Of a stretch of DNA of 64,000 nucleotides, positions 52,618 through 60,246 are shown in pieces. A program made the translations under genes and the position numbers. Within the stretch, counting starts at the first letter, position 1. Each line of letters opens with the position of its first letter. The notes under the pieces were generated by a model. That model worked only from the letters and a program-made list of their open reading frames with translations. It had not been told where the DNA came from and did not search any database. Source of the stretch: CAMAVH01 sp046297835 (GTDB lineage Bacteria > Pseudomonadota > Alphaproteobacteria > SMXQ01); NCBI GenBank assembly GCA_046297835.1, contig JBKBHI010000010.1, positions 62,001-126,000 on the forward strand, read 5' to 3'.

Positions 52618-52628
52618 CATGCCCCCTC

Positions 52629-52657
52629 AGCTCTTTTGAATGATTCAAAAAAGAGCT
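52629..52657. promoter_or_regulatory. extended dyad upstream of dps
   Basis: AGCTCTTTT and AAAAAAGAGCT flank a GAAT-G-ATTC centre; the inner 17 bp (TTTTGAAT-G-ATTCAAAA) are a perfect palindrome. It lies about 200 bp before the dps start. A/T-rich dyads of this length are typical of iron or peroxide regulators (Fur, Irr or OxyR type). The specific regulator is not known. Confidence 0.5.
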
Positions 52658-52852
52658 TGGACAGGTTGATTTAGAGCCTATCTTTAGCAATAGTCAGAGA
52701 CATTGGCGGGGAGCGCCCGGCGCGGAGTCGCGACGGGTTGCTTCAGATCATGGACCGGCTGCGGCGCCGCGGAGATCGTCGGCGCGCGGGCGGCTTGGTC
52801 GGCGCTCGTGTCTTGCCCATCATCCCGTTCGCTCATTCACAGGAGAACCGCC

Positions 52853-53317
52853 ATGGACATCGGAATCGCCGACAAGGACCGCAAGAAGATCGCCGAGGGG
52901 CTGTCGCATCTGCTCGCCGACACATACACGCTCTATCTCAAGACGCACAACTATCACTGGAACGTCACCGGCCCGATGTTCAACACGCTGCATCTCATGT
53001 TCGAGGCGCAGTACACCGAGTTGGCGCTGGCCGTCGATCTGGTCGCCGAGCGCATCCGCGCGCTGGGCGAGTTCGCGCCGGGCTCTTACGCCGCCTATGC
53101 CAAGCTCAGCTCGATCAAGGAAGCCAAGACGGTGCCGAGCGCCAACGCCATGATCAAGGATCTGGCGGAGGGCCAGGAAGCCGTGGTGCGCACGGCGCGC
53201 GCTTTGTTCCCGCTGGTCGACAAGGTCGGCGACGAGCCGACCGCCGACCTTTTGACCCAGCGCATGCAGCTCCACGAGAAGAACGCTTGGATGCTGCGCT
53301 CGATGCTCGAGAAGTAA
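52853..53317 (+). CDS. dps: Dps family ferritin-like DNA-protection protein
   Basis: 154 residues from ATG 52853 after AGGAGA. The ferroxidase signature 'LKTHNYHWNVTGPMFNTLHLMFEAQYTELALAVDLVAERIRALGEFAPGSYAAY' is intact (HxxHWNV...FxxLHxxFExxYxE). Dps forms 12-mers that oxidise and store iron using peroxide and shield DNA. The basic N-terminal tail is short, so DNA binding may be weak. An upstream dyad suggests iron or oxidative control. Confidence 0.95.
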   Translation: MDIGIADKDRKKIAEGLSHLLADTYTLYLKTHNYHWNVTGPMFNTLHLMFEAQYTELALAVDLVAERIRALGEFAPGSYAAYAKLSSIKEAKTVPSANAMIKDLAEGQEAVVRTARALFPLVDKVGDEPTADLLTQRMQLHEKNAWMLRSMLEK

Positions 53318-53515
53318 TCTCCGCCGTTTCCCGCGCGGATGCGACGCCCCGGCCGCAAAGCCGGGGCGTTTCGCGTTCCGGGCCTTTTCACGCAACTGTG
53401 ACGGGCCGGGCGCAACCTTCCGCCGCCCGCTTGCGAACCTACCTCTGACGCTCCTGCGCGAATGGCCTAAACTGGTCCCATCGCCGGTCGGGGCCTGATG
53501 TTTGGGAGGCGCGCC

Positions 53516-54493
53516 ATGCTGATCAAGATTCCTCGCGGGTGGGAGCTGCCCGAATCCGCCGCCACGGACGAGACGCTGTTCCGTCAGCGCCGCACGCTGA
53601 TGAAAGCCATCGCCGCCGGGCCCATTCTCGCTGCGGGTTCCGCGTTCCTGCCGCGCGGCGCGCTCGCGCAGAGCGCCAAGACGCCGGACCCGACCGCCGA
53701 TCTCTATCCCGTGGCGCAGAACATGCGCTATCGCGGCGAGCGCGCGCTGACCGCCGAGAAGGAGGCGATCAGCTACAACAATTATTACGAGTTCGGCACC
53801 AGCAAATCGATCGCGGCGGCGGCGCAGAATTTTCCGATCCGGCCCTGGACGGTGAGCTTCGGCGGCATGATCGAGAAGCCCTTCGACATCGGCTTCGACG
53901 ATCTAGTGCGCAAGATGCCGCTGGAAGAGCGCGTCTATCGCATGCGTTGCGTCGAAGCCTGGGCGATGACGGTGCCGTGGAGCGGCTTTCCGCTCAAGGC
54001 GCTGGTCGAGTTCGCCAAGCCGGCGGCGGGCGCGAAATATGTGCAGTTCGAGACCTTCAAGGACGCCAAGAGCGCGCCGGGCCTGCGCCAGTTCTGGCTG
54101 CCCTGGCCCTACATCGAGGGGCTGACGATGGAGGAGGCGACCAACGAGCTCGCCTTCATCGCCACCGGCCTCTACGGCAAGCCGATCCCCAAGCAGAACG
54201 GCGCGCCGCTGCGTCTGGTCGCGCCATGGAAATACGGCTTCAAGAGCATCAAGGGAATCGTCAAGGTCACCTTCACCGACCAGCGGCCAAAGACCTTCTG
54301 GGAAAAGAGCGGGCCGACCGAATACGGCTTCTGGGCCAACGTCAATCCGGCGGTCGCCCATCCGCGCTGGAGCCAGGCCAGCGAGCGCCTGCTCGGCAGC
54401 GACGAGCGCGTGCCGACGCAGATCTACAACGGCTACGGCGAATTCGTCGCCGGGCTCTATAAGGGCTTGGAGAAAGAAAAGCTGTTCATGTGA
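53516..54493 (+). CDS. msrP: protein-methionine-sulfoxide reductase catalytic subunit MsrP
   Basis: 325 residues from ATG 53516 (GGGAGG at good distance; an upstream ATG at 53498 is less likely). The Tat signal is 'FRQRRTLMKAIAAGPILAAGSAFLPRGALAQ'. The molybdopterin-ligating Cys145 is in 'YRMRCVEAWAMTVPWSGFPLKALVEF'. Later blocks 'QFWLPWPYIEGLTMEEATNELAFIATGLYGKP' and 'GFWANVNP' match YedY. It repairs oxidised periplasmic proteins. The usual heme partner MsrQ is not adjacent. A copy of its last codons is found at 58320-58361. Confidence 0.94.
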   Translation: MLIKIPRGWELPESAATDETLFRQRRTLMKAIAAGPILAAGSAFLPRGALAQSAKTPDPTADLYPVAQNMRYRGERALTAEKEAISYNNYYEFGTSKSIAAAAQNFPIRPWTVSFGGMIEKPFDIGFDDLVRKMPLEERVYRMRCVEAWAMTVPWSGFPLKALVEFAKPAAGAKYVQFETFKDAKSAPGLRQFWLPWPYIEGLTMEEATNELAFIATGLYGKPIPKQNGAPLRLVAPWKYGFKSIKGIVKVTFTDQRPKTFWEKSGPTEYGFWANVNPAVAHPRWSQASERLLGSDERVPTQIYNGYGEFVAGLYKGLEKEKLFM

Positions 54494-54518
54494 TCGCGCG
54501 CCTCTGGCGCGAGCGCAA

Positions 54519-54547
54519 AAAAGGCCGGGACGAAATCCCGGCCTTTT
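54519..54547 (+). terminator. intrinsic terminator of msrP
   Basis: AAAAGGCCGGGA and TCCCGGCCTTTT form a 12-bp stem around CGAAA, 25 bp after the stop codon. Confidence 0.85.
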
Positions 54548-54879
54548 GCATGTCGCGGCATGTGCAGGAAGGAGGCGCGAAGCCGCTGCGTCGGCGCTGG
54601 CCCGCGCCCTGTCGGCCCATTATAAATTGTCGGCCATCATAGATTTCAGTCCGCGCGCGAGAGGGTGGCTGGCCAAGGCCACGGATGGCGAAAAGTTTGT
54701 TTCGCATAGCGGACCATCGATGCAAGCGTCCGATCTGATAAGTCTTATAAACTCCATCGATTACAAGAGCCTAGCCGCCGCGCAGGTTTTTGCGCTTCGA
54801 TGCCAATACAGTGATTCATGCAAAAATTGACACATTGACCTATTTTTGGCACAGTCTGTGTGCTTTTGAATTTCAGCCA

Positions 54880-54896
54880 ATCAACCTGCAGTTGAT
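54880..54896. promoter_or_regulatory. dyad over the pyrK translation start region
   Basis: ATCAAC and GTTGAT are exact inverted arms around CTGCA, ending three bases before the pyrK ATG, where a ribosome site is otherwise not evident. It could be an operator or an RNA hairpin that affects translation. Confidence 0.4.
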
Positions 54897-54899
54897 GAC

Positions 54900-55769
54900 A
54901 TGACCCAGCCCGACACGGACAACTACACAAACTCTGCTTTGAAGATCGGCCAGGTCGACAATTATCCCGCCCGGGTCGCCGGCGAGTTCATCAGCAAGGT
55001 CGTTTCGAACGACTGGGTGAACGGCGAATACAAGCTCATGGTCGTGGAAGTCCACGAGGCGGCGCTGCGCGCTTATGCCGGCCAGATGTTCCATCTGCTC
55101 TGCCCCTCTCCCGATAGCGCGGAAGTCTGGATGCGCCGGCCGATGAGCATCTACCGCATCAACCGCGACGCGCGTCAGCTGGAGTTCCTCTACAAGGTCG
55201 AAGGCCGCGGCACGAAGGGCATGGCCACGCTGGTCGCGGGCGACGATTTCAACATCGCCGGGCCGCTCGGCCATGGCTTCACGCTCGATCCGCAGTGGAA
55301 AAACATCGTCGTGCTCGGGCGCGGCGTCGGCTTGGCGACCCTGGCGCCGCTGTCGCAACTGGCTAAGGAAAAGGGTGTCGGCGTCACCGCCATCTTGAGC
55401 GCCCGCTCGGCCGATGTCGTGATGTCGCGCGACCTTTTCGAAGAGTGCGGCGCGAAGGTGATCACCGTCGTCGACACCGACAACAGCAGCGATGTCGGCA
55501 ACGTCGAGAAAATCCTGGCTGGCCTGATCGCGGACAAGAAGGCGGACGCCTTCTTCACCTGCGGATCGGAACGGCTGCTCAAGCTCATGCAGCGTCTCGG
55601 CAAAGCGCACAATGTGCCCGGCCAGGTCGCCATGGAGCAGATCATGGTTTGCGGAATAGGCGCCTGCTACGTCTGCATGCGCACGTTCGAGGTCGACGGC
55701 GAGAAGGTGCTGAGGCGCGTCTGTCGCGATGGGCCGGTGTTCAATATGCAGGAGGCCGTGGCATGGTAG
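54900..55769 (+). CDS. pyrK: dihydroorotate dehydrogenase electron-transfer subunit (PyrK type)
   Basis: 289 residues. Ferredoxin-reductase-like: FAD-binding 'RRPMSIYRINRDARQLEFLYKVEGRGTKGMATLVAGDDFNIAGPLGHGF', NAD-binding 'NIVVLGRGVGLATLAPLSQLAKEKG'. The PyrK-specific [2Fe-2S] site is Cys251, Cys256, Cys259 and Cys275 ('VCGIGACYVC...RRVCRDGPVF'). It passes electrons from the class 1B dehydrogenase to NAD. It overlaps the dehydrogenase gene by 7 bp. Most alphaproteobacteria rely on quinone-linked PyrD, so this pair is noteworthy. Confidence 0.9.
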   Translation: MTQPDTDNYTNSALKIGQVDNYPARVAGEFISKVVSNDWVNGEYKLMVVEVHEAALRAYAGQMFHLLCPSPDSAEVWMRRPMSIYRINRDARQLEFLYKVEGRGTKGMATLVAGDDFNIAGPLGHGFTLDPQWKNIVVLGRGVGLATLAPLSQLAKEKGVGVTAILSARSADVVMSRDLFEECGAKVITVVDTDNSSDVGNVEKILAGLIADKKADAFFTCGSERLLKLMQRLGKAHNVPGQVAMEQIMVCGIGACYVCMRTFEVDGEKVLRRVCRDGPVFNMQEAVAW

Positions 55770-56713
55770 ATCTTTCCGTCAAGATTGGAGACCTCACGCT
55801 CCAGAACCCGGTGACGCCGGCGTCTGGCTCCTTCTCCTGGGAATATAACGACGTCATCGATCTGAACCGCTTGGGCGCGCTTGTCGCCAAGACGATTTGC
55901 CGCGAATTCCGCTGGGGCAATCCGACGCCGCGCATGGCCGAGACCGAGGCCGGCATCATCCAGTCGATCGGCCTGCCGGGCAAAGGCATCGAATATTTCA
56001 TGGAGCACATCGTTCCGGAGTACGCGCGCTTCAAGCCGCCTCTGGTCGTCAGCTGCTCGGCGGACAACATCGAGGATTTCGCGGCTCTCGCCGAAGAGCT
56101 GAGCAAGTCGGACGACGTCGCGGTGGTCGAGGCGAACATCTCCTGCCCGACGCGCAATTTGACCGGCCAGAATTTCGCGATGCACGAAGGCTACACGCGC
56201 GACTGCATCCAGGCGATGCGCGAGAAGACGAATAAGCCGCTGTGGGTGAAGCTGTCGCCCAATGCCGGCGACATGGTGTCGATCGCGCTGGCCGCCGAAG
56301 AGGCGGGCGCGGACTGCCTGGTCATCGCCAACACGTTCCTGTCGCTCAAGATCCGCACCGACAACTTCCGTCCAGCGCTGGGCAACAAGTTCGGCGGCCT
56401 GGTCTCGCCGGCGCTCAAGCCCATCGTCTTGCGCATGGTCTATCAGGTCGCCAAGGCGGTGAAGATTCCGATCATCGGCATCGGCGGCGTCACCTCGGCC
56501 GAGGATGTGGTCGAGTACATGCTCGCCGGCGCCAGCGCGGTCGGCATCGGCTATGCCGCCTTCCGCAATCCGACGGCGCTCGTCACCATCATCGAGGATC
56601 TCGAAAAGTGGTGCGACGCGCGCGGTATCAAGAAAGTTTCAGAGCTGATCGGCGCCGTGAAAGACGACGACATGGAGCTCGACACCCTGGTGGCAGCGTC
56701 CAAGGGCGTCTAA
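55763..56713 (+). CDS. pyrD: dihydroorotate dehydrogenase, class 1B catalytic subunit
   Basis: 316 residues from ATG 55763, preceded by AGGAGG inside pyrK. 'LSVKIGDLTLQNPVTPASGSFSWEYNDVIDLNRLGALVAKTICREFRWGNPTPRMAETEAGIIQSIGLPGKGIEYFMEHI' and the active site 'EANISCPTRN' (Cys128, the class 1 base) are typical. 'FGGLVSPALKPIVLRMVYQVAKAVKIPIIGIGGVTSAEDVVEYMLAGASAVGIG' binds FMN. It oxidises dihydroorotate, or a similar dihydropyrimidine, with NAD through PyrK. A terminator follows at once. Confidence 0.92.
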   Translation: MVDLSVKIGDLTLQNPVTPASGSFSWEYNDVIDLNRLGALVAKTICREFRWGNPTPRMAETEAGIIQSIGLPGKGIEYFMEHIVPEYARFKPPLVVSCSADNIEDFAALAEELSKSDDVAVVEANISCPTRNLTGQNFAMHEGYTRDCIQAMREKTNKPLWVKLSPNAGDMVSIALAAEEAGADCLVIANTFLSLKIRTDNFRPALGNKFGGLVSPALKPIVLRMVYQVAKAVKIPIIGIGGVTSAEDVVEYMLAGASAVGIGYAAFRNPTALVTIIEDLEKWCDARGIKKVSELIGAVKDDDMELDTLVAASKGV

Positions 56714-56735
56714 GGTCCCAGAGCGTTCAAGAATG

Positions 56736-56759
56736 GGGGCGCCGACGGCGCCCCTTTTT
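56736..56759 (+). terminator. intrinsic terminator of pyrK-pyrD
   Basis: GGGGCGCC and GGCGCCCC form an 8-bp stem with a 3-base loop and five T residues after it. Confidence 0.85.
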
Positions 56760-56824
56760 CGTTGCGGCAGGATTTCGGCGCTTCAATCAACCGCTTGCGG
56801 CCTGTCGCAGACTGAGGTGCTCAC

Positions 56825-58132
56825 GTGGCGCAGCCGCCGTTCAACATCCTGATTGCCGAAGCCATCGGGCACCATCAAGCGGGCCGCCTCGACGAGGCGG
56901 AGACCGCCTATCGGCTGGCGCTCGCCGAGGCGCCGGCGCATCCGGCGATCCTGCACAATTTGGGGCTGCTGGAGATCGCGCGCGGCGACCGCCGCGCGGC
57001 GATCGGCTGGTTCGATCAGGTGATCGCCGCGCATCCGGGTTATTTCCCGGCGCATCTCAGCCGCGCCGGCGCGCTTGAGGAATGGGGCATGGCCGACGCG
57101 GCGCTGGCGAGCCTCGTCGCGGTCGTCGAGAACGAGCCAGACCATTACGAAGCCCACCGCCGCCTCGGCTTTCTCTATTTGGCGCGGCATGAGCGCGACC
57201 GCGCGATGGATCACTGGGCGCGCACTTATGAGCTGCGCCGCGGCAGCGACGCGCCGCCTCTGGCCGAGCCGCCGAGCGGCGTGAGCCTCGCCAAACTGCG
57301 CCACGACATCGCGCAGTTCCGCCATCTCGCGGCTGAGCGTCCGCGCGACGCGCGCTTTCCCGCTCTGGCCCGCGCTTACGAGAGCGTGGCCGCATCGCTC
57401 GCGGACGCGGCGACGCGCTTGACGGCGTCCCAGCTCCGGCCGCTGAGCGAAGACTTCAATCGGGCGATCTATGCGGCCGACGCCGCGGAGATCGCCGAAG
57501 GCGCCGTCTCGGCGCGCCCCGACGCCGAAAGCATCATCGAGCGCGTGACCCAAGACGGCGTCGCCTGGTTCGACGATCTGCTGACGCCCCCTGCATTGGA
57601 GCGCCTGCGCCGCTACTTGCTGCAGAGCACGATCTGGCACGACTACAGCCATATCGAGGGCTTCGTCGCGTCCTATCTCCAGGAGGGCCTGGCCTCGCCG
57701 CTGCTGCTGCAGGTTATCGACGAAATCCGCGCGCGCTTCGCGCCGCTTTTGGCGGAGCATCCTTTGACCCAAGCCTGGGCTTTCAAGGGATTGCAGGCGC
57801 AATCGGCGGTCGACGCTCATGCGGACGATGCGGCCTATAGCATCAACTTCTGGATCACGCCCGACGAGGCCAATCTCGATCCCAAGTCCGGGGGCTTAAG
57901 CGTCTGCCGCGCCGAGCCGCCGGCGGATTGGCGGATCAAGGATTACGCGTCCGACAAAGCCCAGGTGACGGCTTTCTTGAACGAGCACCGCGCGGCCACG
58001 ACGCAGATTCCCTACAAGGCCAACCGCGCCGTTCTGTTTCGCTCCCGCCTGTTTCACCATACGGCGGCGCCGAGATTCGACACCGCTTACGAACATCACA
58101 GGATCAACATCACCTTGCTGTTCGGCCGTTAG
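56825..58132 (+). CDS. TPR-repeat protein fused to a Fe(II)/2-oxoglutarate oxygenase domain
   Basis: 435 residues from a GTG start. Residues 5-135 form three to four TPR units ('AEAIGHHQAGRLDEAETAYRLALAEAPAHPAILHNLGLLEIARGDRRAAIGWFDQVIAAHPGYFPAHLSRAG'). A linker follows, then a dioxygenase domain from about residue 245. Its ligands are His332 and Asp334 ('DAHADDAAYSINFWITPDEANLDPKSGGL') and a distal His at 411-412 with Arg426 ('RLFHHTAAPRFDTAYEHHRINITLLFGR'). TPR-oxygenase fusions usually hydroxylate proteins or glycans. The substrate is unknown. Confidence 0.8.
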   Translation: MAQPPFNILIAEAIGHHQAGRLDEAETAYRLALAEAPAHPAILHNLGLLEIARGDRRAAIGWFDQVIAAHPGYFPAHLSRAGALEEWGMADAALASLVAVVENEPDHYEAHRRLGFLYLARHERDRAMDHWARTYELRRGSDAPPLAEPPSGVSLAKLRHDIAQFRHLAAERPRDARFPALARAYESVAASLADAATRLTASQLRPLSEDFNRAIYAADAAEIAEGAVSARPDAESIIERVTQDGVAWFDDLLTPPALERLRRYLLQSTIWHDYSHIEGFVASYLQEGLASPLLLQVIDEIRARFAPLLAEHPLTQAWAFKGLQAQSAVDAHADDAAYSINFWITPDEANLDPKSGGLSVCRAEPPADWRIKDYASDKAQVTAFLNEHRAATTQIPYKANRAVLFRSRLFHHTAAPRFDTAYEHHRINITLLFGR

Positions 58133-58160
58133 GCGAGCCGCCAGCTCGGCGATCCAAGAC

Positions 58161-58190
58161 AAAAGGGCCGGCAAGGATCGCCGGCCCTTT
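58161..58190 (+). terminator. intrinsic terminator after the TPR-oxygenase gene
   Basis: GGGCCGGC and GCCGGCCC pair around AAGGATC, with AAAA before and TTTA after. Confidence 0.8.
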
Positions 58191-58209
58191 ATGGTTCGCC
58201 TCCGAGGCC

Positions 58210-58325
58210 TTATTTATTCTCGGCTTTTGGCGGGGTCATGGCGCCGCGAGCCAGCTCGATCGCGGCAGGCGGCAGGTCGTAGAGAGCTGGGCGACGATCT
58301 TCTGGATCTCCTCGCCGCCGGCTTC
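58210..58325 (-). pseudogene. fragment of a Bug/TctC-type gene 3' end, frameshifted
   Basis: On the minus strand the sequence reads EAGGEEIQKIVAQL, then after a two-base slip in a CTCTCT run continues YDLPPAAIELARGAMTPPKAENK and a stop at 58210. This matches the end of Bug/TctC proteins (compare GETMDKLLAGLMKSPPDIVARAVEAMKK at 592-1617). Only about 37 codons are left. Its upstream end abuts an msrP-like tail on the other strand. Confidence 0.6.
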
Positions 58326-58361
58326 TACAAGGGCTTGGAGAAGGAAAAGCTGTTCACGTGA
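58320..58361 (+). pseudogene. msrP: duplicate of the msrP 3' end
   Basis: The last 14 codons read GFYKGLEKEKLFT and a TGA stop. The intact msrP at 54493 ends GLYKGLEKEKLFM. The DNA match covers about 40 bp with few changes. Nothing upstream resembles the rest of msrP, so this is a leftover of a second msrP copy or of a rearrangement. Confidence 0.7.
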
Positions 58362-58540
58362 CGGCGCGCTGGGAACGGCAGTCCAGGCGGGGCTTTTCGA
58401 ACACCGCCGCCGTCTCGTCGGTCGATCCGTTGTCGACGACGATCAGTTCGGCCGCCATGTCCGGGGAAACTTCCAGGCGAGAGGGCGCGGTCGAGCGCGG
58501 CGGCGCGATTGCGCGTGGCGATGATCAGGGGGCTGCCGAC
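58354..58540 (-). pseudogene. glycosyltransferase family 2 N-terminal fragment, frameshifted
   Basis: On the minus strand 'SPLIIATRNRAAALDRAL', then after a one-base shift 'LEVSPDMAAELIVVDNGSTDETAAVFEKPRL', is the start of a GT-A glycosyltransferase: the UDP-sugar-binding 'IIATRNRA' and 'IVVDNGSTDET'. The DXD motif and the rest of the gene are missing. It joins the msrP-like tail directly. Confidence 0.7.
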
Positions 58541-58550
58541 GGAACGCGGG

Positions 58551-58720
58551 CAAAAAAAAGCCGGACCCGAGGGTCCGGCAAGTTTAACAGGGAGGCTTCA
58601 CGTCTGGGAGACGTAGGGTTCCGAAGAACCCTTTTCCGGGCCTTGCACCCGGAACTCGGTGGCCGCACTTCGATCCGACCCAACTCGTTCTGGGAGACCG
58701 TCCGGCGCGACCGGAAACTT
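58551..58720 (-). ncRNA. candidate small RNA of ~170 nt with its own promoter and terminator
   Basis: On the minus strand a promoter-like pair TTGCAT (58751-58756) and CATAAT (58727-58732), spaced 18 bp, points to a start near 58720. The end is a perfect 9-bp hairpin (GCCGGACCC/GGGTCCGGC, 58560-58579) followed by eight T residues. Between them are several hairpins, three CUCCC motifs (near 58694, 58607 and 58592) and a 5'-AAGUUU that can pair with AAACUU just before the terminator. CUCCC-loop RNAs in alphaproteobacteria often act as anti-Shine-Dalgarno regulators. No family is assigned. Confidence 0.55.
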
Positions 58721-59114
58721 GGCTTCATTATGCTGCGGTGCAATATCGCAATGCAACATCTGAATGAAGATAATCTACGCTTTTCGTCGATCCTCGCCAG
58801 ATCCGTTTACGGGGGTCAGCTATGCGTGGAGCGCATATGTAACCGACGAACGCGTGCTTTTTAGATCACGCCTCACCACAGATCAAGGACTTAATCACCA
58901 AGTCCTCTATAAGACTTGTCTCTGTCATGTGTTTCTTCCGCAAACCATTCGCAACTAAAATTCTTTAATCCGGCCAAGGGCTTAATCGAGCCGGACGAAC
59001 TTGCTCCCAGGATGGGCAAATCATGTGGCCGCATATAAAAGCGGCGGTTCGGCGTGCGGGGAGGCGGATGGCTGGCGCACGTAGGCGCGATGCGCGGCGG
59101 CGCGGGCGGGCGCG
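58721..59114. other. 394-bp A/T-richer region without a recognisable gene
   Basis: The left end holds the promoter-like elements of the candidate small RNA. From 58780 to 58980 the composition is clearly less GC-rich than the surroundings and no frame looks coding. The right end leads to the lysR stop codon. Confidence 0.5.
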
Positions 59115-60008
59115 TCAGAACGCCGTTTCGGCGATCTTGCGGATCAGGAAGTCGCGGAAGACCGACACGCGCTTCGAATGCCGCAACTCCTCGGGATAGA
59201 CGAAATAGGTATCGAAGCTCGGCCCTTCGAGGTCGGGCAGAATGCGCACCAGGTTCGAGGAATATTGCTTCACCGTGTAGTCGGGCAGGCTGGCGATGCC
59301 GACGCCGGTCACCACGGCGCGATATTGCGCGTAGATGCTGTTCACTTTCAGGATCGACGGCGGCTTGATGTTCCGGCTGCGCACCAAGTCGTGCAGCCAG
59401 TTGATGTTCGTCACCGGCGGGCGCATGTCCTCGCCGTAGACCACAAGCACGTGGTTGGCGAGATCCTCCGGCGTTTGCGGCATCGGATGGTTCTTCAGAT
59501 AGTCCGGCGAAGCGTAGACGTGCAGATGCATCGTCGTCAGGCGGCGCTGGATCAGGTCGGGCTGCTGCGGCGGATGCAGGCGGATGGCGACGTCGGCCTC
59601 GCGCATCGACAGATCGACCTCGCCCTCGTCGAGCAGGATCGTCACCTGGATGTCGGGATAGAGGTCGAGAAACTCCTTCATGCGCGGCGTCAGCCAGATC
59701 GAGCCGAAGGCGACGGTGGTGGCGATCTTGAGGGGGCCCTTGGGCCGGTCGGTGCTCTCGGTGAGCAGCGCTTGCGTGGTGGCGAGCTTGGCGAAGACGT
59801 CGCGCGTCGTCTTGAACAGCATCTCGCCCTGTTCGGTGAGGATCAGGCCGCGCGCGTGGCGGTGGAACAGCGGCACCTTCAGCGTCTCTTCGAGCGCGCC
59901 AATCTGGCGGCTGACGGCCGACTGGCTGAGATTCAGGGTTTCGCCGGCATGGGTGAAGCTGCCTGCCTCGGCGACCGCGTGAAACACGCGCAGCTTGTCC
60001 CAATCCAT
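59115..60008 (-). CDS. LysR-family transcriptional regulator
   Basis: 297 residues. wHTH 'MDWDKLRVFHAVAEAGSFTHAGETLNLSQSAVSRQIGALEETLKVPLFHRHARGLILTEQGEMLFKTTRDVFAKLATTQALL' and effector domain 'GPLKIATTVAFGSIWLTPRMKEFLDLYPDIQVTILLDEGEVDLSMREADVAIRLHPPQQPDLIQRRL'. This LysR next to trxB-lrp-greA-carB is a conserved alphaproteobacterial neighbour. Its target is not evident. Confidence 0.93.
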   Translation of the reverse strand: MDWDKLRVFHAVAEAGSFTHAGETLNLSQSAVSRQIGALEETLKVPLFHRHARGLILTEQGEMLFKTTRDVFAKLATTQALLTESTDRPKGPLKIATTVAFGSIWLTPRMKEFLDLYPDIQVTILLDEGEVDLSMREADVAIRLHPPQQPDLIQRRLTTMHLHVYASPDYLKNHPMPQTPEDLANHVLVVYGEDMRPPVTNINWLHDLVRSRNIKPPSILKVNSIYAQYRAVVTGVGIASLPDYTVKQYSSNLVRILPDLEGPSFDTYFVYPEELRHSKRVSVFRDFLIRKIAETAF

Positions 60009-60142
60009 CCCGTCGCCGCCCCTGCGATTGATCTTCGCCCCAGTTTACGGCGCGGCCGCGCGCCGCCCAAGCCTTATCGCGTTAAGGGCCTGGCGGCGCA
60101 TGGCTTTCGCCGGCGCGGACATCGATGAAACGAATGAAAGGC

Positions 60143-60230
60143 CGTCATTCTCGGGCTTGACCCGAGCATCCATGTTTCGACTGCCTGAGCGCCGGATGAA
60201 TGGACCCTCGGGTCAAGCCCGAGGGTGACG
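60143..60230. repeat. paired-palindrome repeat, family A
   Basis: Left CTCGGGCTTGACCCGAG within CGTCATT...GCATCC, spacer GTTTCGACTGCCTGAGCGCC, right CCTCGGGTCAAGCCCGAGG ending GTGACGG. The spacer is identical over 23 bp to that of the copy at 62082. The hairpin stems are swapped left-right relative to that copy. It lies between lysR and trxB. Confidence 0.85.
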
Positions 60231-60246
60231 GTTTCATATAGGGCGC

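Larger units (their letters stand above)
54494..54899. other. 406-bp region between msrP and pyrK
   Basis: After the msrP terminator no convincing gene is seen; a 94-codon open frame (54546-54830) lacks a ribosome site and family resemblance. The right half is markedly A/T-rich (54720-54880) and should contain the pyrK promoter, ending in a dyad next to the start codon. Confidence 0.5.

Noticed and set aside
54546..54830. 94-codon frame after msrP
   Set aside because: It begins at the msrP terminator, has no ribosome site, and runs through the A/T-rich promoter region of pyrK.
54847..54863. Sigma-54 promoter upstream of pyrK (TGGCAC...TGC)
   Set aside because: Spacing between GG and GC is two bases too long.
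58525..58743. 72-codon reading frame on the minus strand
   Set aside because: It ends beyond the terminator hairpin and is very rich in Arg, Pro and Ser; the segment is better explained as a structured RNA.
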